Shown in pieces: positions 1 through 11,797 of a stretch of 64,000 nucleotides of DNA. Numbering within the stretch: position 1 is the first letter of the stretch; each line of letters opens with the position of its first letter. A program made the position numbers and the translations under genes. Source of the stretch: Macropodus opercularis. Lineage: Eukaryota; Chordata; Actinopteri; Anabantiformes; Osphronemidae. Under the pieces are notes generated by a model. It worked only from the letters and a program-made list of their open reading frames with translations, was not told the DNA's origin and did not search any database. Location: positions 11,143,001-11,207,000 of the forward strand of contig CM061098.1 of assembly GCA_030770545.1 (NCBI GenBank). The letters run 5' to 3'.

Positions 1-958
1 AACATCAGACAATCAGAGAGAGAGAGAGAGAGACATGCAAACACCCAGAGCTGTGAATGCTGCCAAACATGGTGAAGAATAAACAGAGGTGTACTGGGCC
101 CCCGGGGGCCAGTCAGCAACTCTCTGATGCTTTAACCCCTTTGTTTGATTTTCCAATTGCGCTGCTGTCCTCCCTCTCTTTAGTCATATCGTCTGTTTCT
201 CTTTGCTCGCATAATCACTCGTGACACAGATGATTCAGGATGTGTGCCTGTGTTTGGAACACAGCGCTGCTGAGTGCAAATACAAAGTGATCACTGGCAC
301 AAGCAGTGAAACAAGGCTTGGCTGTAGTGAAAGGAAACATTAGGTCTTGCGTTGCACTACAAACACCAGAAAACTGCATTAAAAAACACACTCGCGTCGC
401 AGTTTTACAGCCTATTTTAGTATTAACTCACGGCTCTGATGTACGAATGAGGCAATCAGCGTACGTGGAGCTGAGGAATCCAAATGAACTTTGAAGTGCA
501 CATTTCTGTAATGACTTTTCCTCTGTGCCAGGTACTTAAATAGCGGGAACCAGTGGGCAGGGGGAGTCCATGCAGCGTACCGACAGGTCTGAGGTAGCGG
601 CAGGCCGAGCCGTTTTAAAGACCCGGTCACAGCTGCACAGACTGGAGCTACAGGCAAAAAGAAACGATAACTGCATTCACAGCACTGATAGATACAGTCT
701 GGTGTGATCAGAAACTGCATCTGTCAGTAGACTAGGTGTGTTCCTTGCTCTATTTGCGACTTGGCGTGTGCATTGGTGTGAGAAACGAACCCAAAGCCCC
801 GTGTGTGCGCGGTCGGTCCTGCTAGCGTCCTTCTTCAGCGTCATGAAAAGCGTGAAATGACCCTCAGAGGAGCACACTTCAACTCGGCCTATCTCTCCAT
901 TACCAATCGTGCTCCACTCAGGCCAATGTGCAAAACAGCTGTGGAAAAGGCCTCATAC
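1..958. other. Unassigned DNA, no gene recognised
   Basis: Apart from the AG run at 15-33 I see no convincing exon here. Open frames on both strands are short, lack splice context and resemble no known family. If the candidate - strand exon at 959-1117 is real, this stretch is at least partly its downstream intron. Confidence 0.5.
15..33. repeat. (AG)n microsatellite
   Basis: Pure AG dinucleotide run of about nine units near the window edge. No gene is linked to it. Confidence 0.9.
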
Positions 959-1117
959 CTTTTGTCTTTAATGACTGTCCCTTTAGAAATGTTTTTCTTC
1001 CTCTCCCCATTTTTATCAGAAGCGTAGAAATATCCACCCACTTGTGTCATGTAAGGCTGGTTCTCCTCCAAGTATGACATGATGGAGCTCATCTGGATCG
1101 AGTTAGGGTGGAGCACC
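959..1117 (-). CDS. Candidate internal coding exon of an unidentified - strand gene
   Basis: On the - strand a pyrimidine-rich tract ends in CCACAG at 1123-1118. A 159-nt open segment follows, then a strong donor GTATGAG from 958 downward. The segment starts with one base completing a codon and ends with two bases of the next, so the exon is symmetric and skippable in frame. It reads VLHPNSIQMSSIMSYLEENQ, then an aromatic and Gly stretch (QVGGYFYAS) and a Lys-rich tail (ERKKNISKGTVIKDK). The composition is protein-like and unlike the surrounding noise, but I cannot place it in a family. No partner exons were found inside the window. The gene lies upstream of zdhhc15 on the opposite strand. 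It could be a chance open frame with good splice sites; I think a real exon is somewhat more likely than not. Confidence 0.5.
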
Positions 1118-4100
1118 CTGTGGAGATAGAGTGGACGGGAATGTCATTACTGAATCGATACAGCCTTGTTAGCACGTTTGGGCACAAACACTCGACTCTT
1201 GGGCTCAGTAGGACGCGCTCATCATGTTCAGAGGGAGCTGCTGTACCATGACGGTGCACCGTTTTGCTTTTAGGAAGCGCCTGTCAGCCGCCTCCACCCC
1301 ACCCATGCTCCTGTTTCTGGTATGTTTCTCATGAACCGCATGTTGCCTAGGTTTCAGCACCATCAAAGCGAGCTCCGTCGCCAATCTGTAGAGCACTTAT
1401 CGTTCTGGCAGGAAGCAGCATTCATTGGCTTGGGTTTATGACTAATGTTGCATAAAGCACTGTCAGATCTAAAAAGGCCACAATGTCACAGCAGGTGTCC
1501 AGCAGCACAGCTTGTCTGGTGCCTCGGGATCGGAGGAGAGACGCTCTAGGTCTTCTCCGTCTTCTCTGGTTCAGAAGCTGATTGTTACCTCTTGTCCGTG
1601 TGGTGCTGCGTGATTTCCTTTTTCCATTTGACTCTCCCGTCTCCTTATCGCCTGTTTGGTTGGGTTTGTGAAGACAGCAGCCTTCACAGTGGTCTCATCC
1701 TTCTACTGTACCGCTGCACCTCTCCCAGCTCCCCAGAGTCCGTTCATGGCAGGTTTTCATCCTTGTAAACATTTATGCAAACAGACGTAAAAGCATAGCT
1801 GAAATAGCTGACATTTTCCCCGAGTCCTGTTAGATTACGTGAGAAAGGTTCTAATGAGAGACATCAGGCTTGTTTTCCAGTACTTCATGAGCATGTTGAA
1901 GCCTCAGCCCAGGACCCATCAGGCCCGTTTTCATAGCCCGCCTCTGATGCCAGCGCAGAGCAATCAGACTAATTGGCCATGGCAGTACTGATGAAACATT
2001 TCATAAAGAGCGAAGGAGAAAAACACAGCCTTGGAAAACTGAATCAATATCATTAATCACAGGCAAGAATTTGCTATTAATGGTGTCTGTTTTCTATTAG
2101 GGGTGGAACACAGACTTTAATCATGCACAAGGTTGGGATGGGTATTATCAGGCCAGAGCTGTGACCCCAGCTGTACTCGTCATGACCAGACACGCAAGTT
2201 CACGGCAGAGTGTACGGCAGAGATCACAGCACCCGCCGACACAAGAACAACTAAACAACGCAGCCTCCTCTCTTGCCGTCAAGGCTGCGTAGATGGCGAA
2301 ACACACACCTGCACGTGCCAACTGTAACGCACAGAGGATGTTACATGCAACTTGTTTGCTGTGTGATGTTGTATGTATCAGGGTGTGTGTATCTATGTGT
2401 GGGTCGTCCTATGCTTTAGACACAGCAGAGCTGCTGGCGTCGAAGGGCAGAAGATATGAACGTCTACTAGATCCAAAACATGGCTAATCATCCTTCCTTT
2501 GATCAAGGCCGTCTGGACAGCTGTGAGTTTTGTTCTTTAATGTACGTCTTGAACATCTTTGTCAACAAGACAATTAAAATCCATAATAATCCACTGAATG
2601 ATTTTCACATTAAATATTCATTCACAGACTGATTGTCTTGTTAACAAGCTGACACTAATAATAATATACAATACTATAAAACAAATGCTGATGATACCAC
2701 TACTACTGTACATCTGTGTTTTTGATGATTTGTCAAGGTCTTTGTCTTTAATTTTGTGTATTCCATCTTATCCTAAAGTGTTCTAACATAACTAATGGAT
2801 ACTCTACTATAATTTGAAAAACCACGTCTTGAAATAGAAAATGATTACATCCCAGGCCTTAAAGAAGCGTCTTGCCATGGCATGAATAACACCAGTTCAA
2901 CTCGTGAACATGTAACATTTCTGGAGCGGCTAGGCCTTAATGACGGCTCGCTCTCCAGACCAGAACGTCTGCCGGGCCTCCAGTGATACATGCAGATCTT
3001 AGGAGCTGTCTGATCAGCGGACGTCCATCCATGAGCAAACAGACATTCCTTTAAAACCCTACTTAACCAAAGGGAAGTATGAGAGACGTAAATCAAGTGG
3101 AAAGTTTGTTATGCTAATGTGTTGAGGGACTGCAGGGAGAAGTGTCAGTCGTGAAGTGCGTATGGCTGTTGAGGATAGATTGTTCGGCTGCTGCCCCACC
3201 TCATAGCTTTAGCGCTGGTGCGCTGAGGCCGTGCGTGTCTTGGACTTGCCAGAGAGAAGAAAGACGGATTGGATACACAGGAGTAGTATGAACTGCACTC
3301 TTATGCTCTTTTTTTAGTCACTTTCTCTTTCCCTCTCCTTCTTTTGCAATTCCTGACTTTGATGTAGCACTGCTGGTTATGCCATATTTTTCTTGGCTAT
3401 TGAATCCAAATGGAAAATACATTGTAACAAAGCTTGCGCTGCTGCCCAAGTGCATAAATTTAACTTTTTATGTGACTTTAAAAGATGGAGGAACTATTTG
3501 GAGGTGACACTGGCACTCCAATTCCACCCTAATCCCTAACTCAACACAGAGCTCTTTTGCGAATGAGAAGTCTCTTCCACACTCTGCTTAATGCTCCAGC
3601 TCCCCTTTGTGTGGAGGTAGTGATATCATCATTACAAGATGTGTCCATTATCAGCCTCCTGATGACAAGTGGGCAAGTTGAAAATGTTGCCATGGAGACA
3701 GAAACACTGCTGTATATACAATCCATATCTCTGGTAGTGCAATTTGACATTGGTACGACTCTTTGCAGCAGAAATCTTAAACACTGATAACTGATGAAAA
3801 AGAATCGCAGTAGCACGGTTCTTATTAGCCTGAATTCCGAGCTCGCGATATTGACCTTACGTGACCATTCAAGAGAAACATGTTTCTACCTGCTTCGTTA
3901 CTGTTTCCCATCAATGAATCATACGCACACTAAAAATGTGGCGTTTGCTCTCTTGCGACAGTGGTTACTTATGCTGTCGAATTCATAAGAGTGTGTGGAG
4001 TGGCGCGTCGCAGCAGGCGCTCGGGTCACTGTAGGTGTTGTCTGCAGTCTGTGGGAGTGAATTTACAGCCATTCTGGGAGTCGGAGGCTAAGGTTCTATT

Positions 4101-5135
4101 TGGACCCACAAGAATCTCTTTCCAGGCAGCTGTTGGTCTGGCCGGTGACTCCTGACAGCAGTGGGACTGTAACACTGGATCCAAAGCAGGAGAGACACAG
4201 TCAGCTGCCAGGCTTTACATGACACGGCCAATGGAAAGATGGAGTGTTTAAAATACATCAGTGGAAAGACGCTCAGTGGGAGCAGCTTTCCCCTACTGAT
4301 AAAGGACTTACACCTACAGCCAAGACCAGGATGGACTCCATTATGTCAAACAGACACACGTGGTGCAACGTTGTCATTTATAGCATAATATATTGGTTTA
4401 GAGGTGAAGTTCTGCAAACCAGTAACATGTAGTTAGTTGAATCATCTATGATGCTGATGAAATAGTATAATTATCACAATTATATAATTAACATCAGCAT
4501 CCTAACATTGTTACTGTGAGCATTTTGCTAAAATAGAACAGAATACAAGGAAACAACATAACAAAAATGGTTTTGCTGTTGTTTTCATACCACTCCCAGA
4601 ACTCAAACTCAAAATTATACTACTACTACTACTTGTTGTATATGGTAATATTGAGCCAAATATACCATGGAACCTCATGAACAAACAGCTGCTTGTATGT
4701 AAATGGTCAACACGGCTGGAAAAGCATCTCCACATGAATGAAAAGGGTTTTTCCGTGCAGAGTGAAACTCGGCCTGCAAGCAGCCTTCAGTCTTTCATTT
4801 ATTTTATTTCCCCACCTGTTTCTTCTGTGACAACATCCAGCATATACCAGAATGCTCTCGACGCACCACACCAAACGAAACAAGTTCCCCTTTAATTTGC
4901 ATCAGACAACTTTAGTTTAGTTAGTATTCATTTCTATTATGACAGCTGATTACACAATGGAGGCCCTTAGGCCTGAGGCGCTGCTGTACAAATGAGATGG
5001 CAATTCTTTACAATACGATCAAGCTTGCAAGACACATGGTCTATGTATTATTTTCTATTTTTAACAGCAATGAAGTGTTGCTCCTGGCAGAGGCAATGAT
5101 TCAAACCGGCACACATGTCCTGTTTGTGCTGTCCC
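1118..5135. other. Unassigned DNA, intergenic or intronic
   Basis: About 4 kb of AT-leaning sequence with stop codons in all frames. I found no exon with both splice sites and protein-like content, no RNA gene and no intact transposon. It has a short imperfect hairpin at 4450-4501. It may hold intron of the gene contributing the 959-1117 exon. Confidence 0.5.
4450..4501. repeat. AT-rich inverted repeat, 10-bp perfect outer stem
   Basis: GATGCTGATG at 4450-4459 is exactly complementary to CATCAGCATC at 4492-4501. The AT-rich interior is partly self-complementary. It could fold as an imperfect hairpin of about 52 nt. No transposon-type target duplication is obvious, so its nature is unknown. 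Confidence 0.55.
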
Positions 5136-5861
5136 GTCTGCCTGTCTGCCTCTCAGCCTTTATGTCTGTCTGTCTGCCTGCCTGCCTCTCTGTCTATTTT
5201 TTTGTCTGCCTGCCTGTCTGTCTGACTGTCTATCTTTTTGTCTGCATGTCTGCCTGCCTGTCTCTCTGTCTGTCTGCCTGTCTGTCTATCTGCCTGTCTA
5301 TCTTTTTGTCTGCATGTCTGCCTGCCTGTCTCTCTGTCTGTCTGCCTGTCTGTCTATCTGCCTGTCTATCTTTTTGTCTGCCTGTCTGCCTGCCTCTCTC
5401 TCTGCCTGCCTGCCTGTCTGTCTGTCTGCCTGTCTAGCTTTTTGTCTGCCTGTCTGCCTGCCTCTCTCTCTGCCTGCCTGCCTGTCTCTCTGTCTGTCTG
5501 CCTGTCTATCTTTTTGTCTGCCTGTCTGCCTGCCTCTCTCTCTGCCTGCCTGCCTGTCTGCCTGTCTGCCTGTCTATCTTTTTGTCTGCCTGCCTGTCTG
5601 CCTGTCTATCTTTTTGTCTGCCTGCCTGTCTGCCTGTCTATCTTTTTGTCTGCCTGCCTGTCTGTCTATCTGCCTGTCTGTCTGCCTGCCTCTCTCTCTG
5701 CCTACCTGCCTGCCTGCCTGTCTGTCTGTCTGTCTGCCTGTCTTCCTGCCTGCCTGCCTGTATGCCTCTCTCTCTGCCTGCCTGTCTGCCTGTCTTCCTG
5801 TCTGTCGTCCTGCCTGTCTGTCTGTCTGTCTATCTTTTTGTCTGCCTCTCTGTCTGTCTGT
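5136..5861. repeat. CTGT/CTGC tetranucleotide tandem array with 68-bp higher-order units
   Basis: About 725 bp consists almost entirely of CTGT and CTGC tetramers, interrupted by a TATCTTTTTG marker. The marker recurs at 5231, 5299, 5367, 5435 (as TAGC), 5507, 5575, 5607, 5639 and 5831. The spacings are 68, 68, 68, 72, 68, 32 and 32 bp before the last gap, all multiples of four. This is a higher-order repeat that expanded by unit duplication on a tetramer register. Several + strand frames stay open through it and give long Cys/Leu/Ser/Val-rich translations (up to about 240 codons). These follow from the repeat and are not genes. Confidence 0.93.
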
Positions 5862-8800
5862 ACTTCACAGGCCTGTATGTATCAGACACAGAAAATGGTC
5901 CGGAATTCTTCGGGGTGCAGACAAGGTCAGCAACATGTGCTATGACTACCAACCCCTGCGGCTCCAGACTGCATCTGTTACATTCCGAACAAAACAGAAT
6001 AAAACCACCGTCTCTCCGTTTGTTTTGGTAACCTGAAGCAGGAAAACACATTAGTGCCTACATCTGGGGGTTTTAAATGCCAGAGTTGGATGCCTTCATA
6101 TGCCACCTCTGTCTGCCTTATGTCACAGTACTGTGAGCTGTGACTCCATTACTAACCCAATTAGCTCCTTTCCACTAACAACATACAGTTTATATTTGCT
6201 TTTTATATCCAACTCCTGTCGTCCTGTCAGGAAGCCCCACATTCACATGTCTTCATATTCTCCTTTATGCTTTGTTTACCCTTCTGTCTGCATCTCACGG
6301 CCATTCTTCCTCAGCCATCCCGTCTTTTCCTCCATCTCTACCCTTCCCACATTCATCTTCCTCTGTTCTATTTATTCCACTCTCACAGTCTGACTCCCTG
6401 CCCGTTTGCGTTAAATTGAAGCATGGAAACAGATTCCCTTAAGTACCTGCTCTGGAATCTCCTCCACGATGATAACTCCAGACCCTTTCCTCACAGAATT
6501 TGGAAAACAGTCGAACCAAACGTCAAATTGTTGGGAAGAAAAAACACAAGCAATAAAAGGTATTTGCAACCTTTGAAGTTATTATCATTCATGGTGTTAC
6601 TCTTGCACTCAAGGCATTTGTTGGAGTATTTATGAGCATGTAATCTTGGAAAACATTCAGATGTGTATGATTCAAATGGGTGTGCTCATAAATTAGTGTT
6701 AGGTGCCAGAGCAGGAGACATTTTCCTTATGAGCCTCGGCTGATTTCTTTGTGTGATCTGGCTCTGATAGAGCTGCATGTTGTCCTCAGGTTGTTATCTT
6801 ATATAATACTTGAGGCAGAGCCAGAAAATGTCCTTCCAATTAAAGGACAGGTAACAAAATAATCTTTCTTGATTTGTGCCACCTGGATTCTTTATTACTT
6901 CATGTATTAGATGGTTTTTAGTCATGAATCTTGACAAACTGTGGTGTTTGCAGGTCTGGAACAGAGTCTCGTGGCAAAAGAAACACTATTCAATGTAAAA
7001 CTTAGCTGGTTGTAGGTCTGAACCATCAGAACCCAATGAGCCTTAACTTCCTCTTGGGCCATAAGTCTGTTTCTGAGGAAGTACGAAAAAATGGGATGCT
7101 GTCATATTGGTGTTTCTGGCATTGTTGTTATGTATTTCCTCTGCTTAGTCTTTCTCAACATAGCTTAATACATGCAGGACAGATAAAAGACGTTTTTATT
7201 CACATACTGCAGCAAAGCATCCCAAATAAGTTTATGCTTTCCTTAATTGTGTGACTTGGATTCATGGAAAGCTAGAGAAAAGCGCCCCTGAAGACAAACA
7301 GCACCTAAACCTGAAGCTGACTTTCCAGCTGCCGTCTGTGTCCAGTGTGGCTTCGTCTCACTAGTGGCACTTGACAAACACATCCTCTTTGATACAACCA
7401 GTGGTACTTAGGAAAAGTTAACATGAGGTGATGAAAGCGAGTTTAAGTGAGATGATGCTTTTTGTTCGCGGCAGAGAATAGGACTACATCCAAATCAGAT
7501 TTTCCAGTAGCACAGAGGCGGTTGGGTTTAGACAGATTACTGTGTTTCAGCTTTTAAAAAGGCTCTTGAAGGTGACAGAGCTGCAACAATTGCCCTTTGA
7601 TGATTCCAACCAAAGATGATCTTGCGGTTAGACAAATGCATTAGTGAAGTATCACTGGGGAAAATGCGGTTCATCGGCGTGATGACAAGCCACATGACGA
7701 ACAATGATGGCGATGAAACACGCTGAAAAGAACGAATGAAAAGGGCTTTATGGTTGTTTTCGATACAGAAATTATCCACAAGTGCATGACATGCACATGT
7801 TATACTGAAATACAGTCATTAAAACACATGTAGCTCTCTTTTGTTTCATGGTCATTAAAATCTCCCCTGATTCTTGAAGACACACAGGTCTCCACCCTTC
7901 AGAAGATTTATTTTCACACATGCTGGGTGAGGTGTCTGCGATTGCTCCCCGCCCTGTCATTGTTTGTTCTGCTGCTTAGCATGAATATGAGCAGAGACCA
8001 GGCAGAAATATAACCTTGTTCACGAACTTGCTCTGTCGAGGGCATTTTGCTGATGTCACACTAACCCAACAGCTTTCCAGACGTCTGTAGTCTGCCGTGC
8101 CCGTCGGTGGAGTGAGAACCAAACCTTGAGCCTCCGCAGTCGCCCTCAGAGTCACAACATTTAGCTGCATGACGTAAAAATGCAGAAATGACATGCATTA
8201 GTCTCCATTCCACCATGATTTATTCATGCGTTCATGCAGCTCAACCGGTTTCTAGACGCTTCTCAGTGCAGTGCGTTGGTGTTAATAAGTTAAAAGTAGA
8301 ATACATAAAATCTTTTTCTGTGCTGCGTTAAACTAAATTGCAAATGACGTCTGTGACTATGTTCTGTGAAGTCATAGCTGTGTTTTCTCGTGCTGGTCTG
8401 TTTTTCTAATTACTCCTGTGCTCATGTGTGATTTTTCGCACACATACCTTTTGTCAAAAAGCGAACAACTCAAAACACCAACTCTTTGATCACCTGGACG
8501 TCCACCAATGACAATATGTTCAGATGAATGCAGACTTTCCAATATGTGCTCCGTATTGACTTCAAACAGATGCACACATGATGAATTCCCTGTCCAGACA
8601 CTGAAGCATGCAGAGAATGAAATGGAAATCCTATCAAACTCAATACTGCATCACCTTACTGTGCAGACCAAGCCAGACATACATACAGTCTGAAAACACA
8701 CAAAACAAATAATAATAATACCTCTGTTCCTCCTTCTCACACACATACGCACATGATCCTGGCTGCTCCCATACGAACTTAAATACACACACCTTCCAAA

Positions 8801-11637
8801 TGAATCACCCTCCCGAGTGCTTTGCATCATCAGCATTCCCTGAATGAGCCATGACTGCAGAGCACAACAGCATGACTTGAGAGTCTCAGGGGTCAAATGA
8901 AATACACACTCTAAGTGCCACTTCATCTTCAAGGCATAACAGGGAGCAGCAGCTCTAGAGCAAACTCAGATAACACTGGACTGCGTCAGCCATTGTGCTC
9001 TCCTCGTCAGTTAATAAGCTTCTATGGTGGTACATTGTAAAGCCGGGTCCTTTTGCACTTTCCTGCAGCTACGCTTGACTTCTCCCCAAACGGGCTCTCC
9101 TCCAGCCCCTACTGTCTGTTTATGTAGACTACCACCAAGGCGGCATGGAATGCACCTCCAACACGCTCTGCTCACGCACATGTCTGAGAAGAGGAAGCTG
9201 CCTCAACCTGCTGATACGAACTGTTTGTGTTTTATTTTTACACAAGGGTAAATGTTTTGATTAAAAGGCTGTTACTATTTTGCTAGTCACAATGGCTTTG
9301 TAGTGGAGGGGTTTGCGACTGTGCTGATGGATGGACGGCCGCTCCCTGCCTCCAGTGAGCAGTTGAACGAGAGAGGAGCTGTCATCACCCGGCTGCCGAC
9401 GCTGTTGCCTAAAGGGAGAGGAAAGCGGGAGGAAGGTGGCGGCGGCAGTGGGGTCAGAGAGAGCAGGACGGCGAGCCAGCGACGGGCAGGTTGTTAAAGT
9501 GGGAGAGGATGACGGAGAGAGGAGTAGGCCTAAAAAAGAGAGGGGAGTAAATGTCTGATGGAAGAGGTCAGTGTTGGGTGCAGCTCACCTCACACCCCTA
9601 TCCCAGAAGGCCCTGCAGAGAGTCTGGATTACATAAAGGGAGAAGAGCAGGTGGTGCCGTGAAGATCACACAGCGTCTCCACAAAGCCTGTGATCAACAG
9701 ACCTGCTGGGTGGTTCAGATCCATGGTTAAATGCACCAGTGACTCTGGGGTCCCATGACTTGATTAAAAGTTTCACAGCATTCATTACACTAGTTGCTAC
9801 GCGTTGCGTTGGGCCGCCACGTCAGAGGATGACGGCGTACTGCAAATCTTCAGAACAAAAGGGCTCAACGCTTGAAGCCGTGAAGGTCTTCCCAGCAGAA
9901 ATCTGTGCACTATAAAAAACATTCTATGTTTAAACAAGTCTAATTACTCGCCTAATTGGATACCTTGAGGTTCACACACGCACACACACAGGCTTCAAAA
10001 GGCCTCGACCTCTTCTGTTGCAGAAATCAAATCTTGCAAAACGTGGGATGAACGCTGCTAATGAGTCTGCAATAAATAGCATCTGACTTTAGTCACAATC
10101 GTGATTTAAACTGAGATTCAGTGAGTGGAGTTGCATTGTAAGCTAATCAGACGTCTTTCCTGAAAGAACTAAGATATTAAAACAGTCACTCAGTGCCTCC
10201 TATTGGAGAGTCCTGCAAAGTGCATCTAGTTTGGGTCCATTTTGTTCCAAAACATCACATGCTGTAGTTATGGCGGAAAAAAACACAAGTGAACGCTGAT
10301 TGTGGGCCTGTCAGTACCTGATCATATTTTCATCACCAAGCGAGAACAATGCAGTAGTGCAATACTGAAAATGTATTACTACAGTACATATGCTTCAACA
10401 GTGGAATCAAACGTTTGCAGGTTTTTGCCTCATCTTCTTTATCTGTGACAGCTATGGTATATTTGAAAAGATGGATTTAAATTTATTGAACTAGTCAAGA
10501 AATTAAAGTAATAGTAAATACATTTTCTAATGTTCAAACTTTCAGTTTTAGTGTTTTGCCTCATACTGTTGAAGCCTCAGAGAAAGAGGAAGCCACTATT
10601 AATTGTCAAGACAGAGAAAGAACTAACATCTGTCACCATCTGGAGGAAGCAGCTGGCGAAGCCACACTCCTGTATCTTAAATTAAACGAAAGCGATGTTT
10701 CATCGATCACGCAAAAACACAAACTGTGTTTTATGAGTCTTCAGACATGAGGACTTTATTATTATAGGGTATAAGTTGCAGTCAAAATCAAATCAAAGTT
10801 CTAACAACAAGGGCTTTTGATATTTCCCTAAATGAAACCTGTACATCAGTTAGACTGTTGATTTGATGTTTGCATGCGTGTGTGATCTAAGGTGATTTTG
10901 ACAGAAATTCAACACGTTGGGAAAATCACAAATGAAGTACAAATAAGAAAATGGTCTATACTTGTGGAAAGGTATCAAGTCTTTTTACTTTGAAGATCTC
11001 AGAAGTCACCAACAACAAGTCACCTTAGCAGTTGTGAGGAAGAAGTGTGGTCAAATGCCCGAAAGATCCCATCCTCTCTCAGCTGTCAGTATACAGTAGA
11101 TGCCTTCTAACCTCAGCAATTTATGGGATTCTGTCTATATCTAAGACATTTACAAGACATTTAAAAGAAGCAGTTCTGGTTATTAAAATCATAATTTGCC
11201 TTTAGTAACAACAACTCTTTTGTTTTAATTCTTTGCAGGTGTGGTCTGAGGTGATGTGTAACTAGCCCTGAGCATTCAGTCAGCACCGAACTGTCTTTAA
11301 AAAGGAGCATCAGTCAACAGAGGTAGCAGTACATAAACACAAAAGAGAGGGACTGCTCTGAAAATGATGGTGAGAAGCAAATTCATCATACCAAAAAGTA
11401 AAAAAAAAAAATCAAAAGACGTATTAGGAGGCTTTACTGGAATTTGTCTCACAGTACCAGGCAAGTTCAGGACAGATGTAGGTTGCATCACTGACGACTG
11501 GTGTTCGAAAGACTTCATATTGGCATTTCTTTTGTTTGAGGGTCTAAATTCACTCATTTGTTGTGGTCCAATGTGCTGCTTGTACCCAACTCCCACCGCT
11601 GAATAATTTCTCTGCAACCACATCCACCAGGCTCTAT
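5862..11637. other. Unassigned DNA upstream of zdhhc15
   Basis: Nearly 6 kb with no supportable coding exon, RNA gene or complete mobile element. It is intergenic or belongs to introns of an unidentified neighbour. A short purine-rich, moderately GC-rich patch lies near 9350-9500 and reads open for about 60 codons. It has no recognisable protein content and no clear splice sites. Confidence 0.5.
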
Positions 11638-11797
11638 CACGTGGTTTCTGTCCAACGCGGGGCCTGGACGGGTTGTTGACATTTCTGCCGCATTCTGTTC
11701 CGGTGGCTCGCTGCGGTGAATCGCTCCCCGATGTCAACGATGGATAAACGCCAGGAATGTTAGTCGAGCGCGGAGCGCAGCGCAGGTTAGATGGAAC
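11638..11797 (+). promoter_or_regulatory. zdhhc15: Probable zdhhc15 promoter / 5' UTR
   Basis: The 160 bp before the zdhhc15 start codon is richer in CpG than the flanks (GTCGAGCGCGGAGCGCAGCG just upstream) and begins with a palindromic CACGTG E-box at 11638-11643. No TATA box is evident, as is usual for CpG-type vertebrate promoters. The exact transcription start cannot be placed. An out-of-frame ATG sits 7 bp before the chosen start. Confidence 0.4.
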
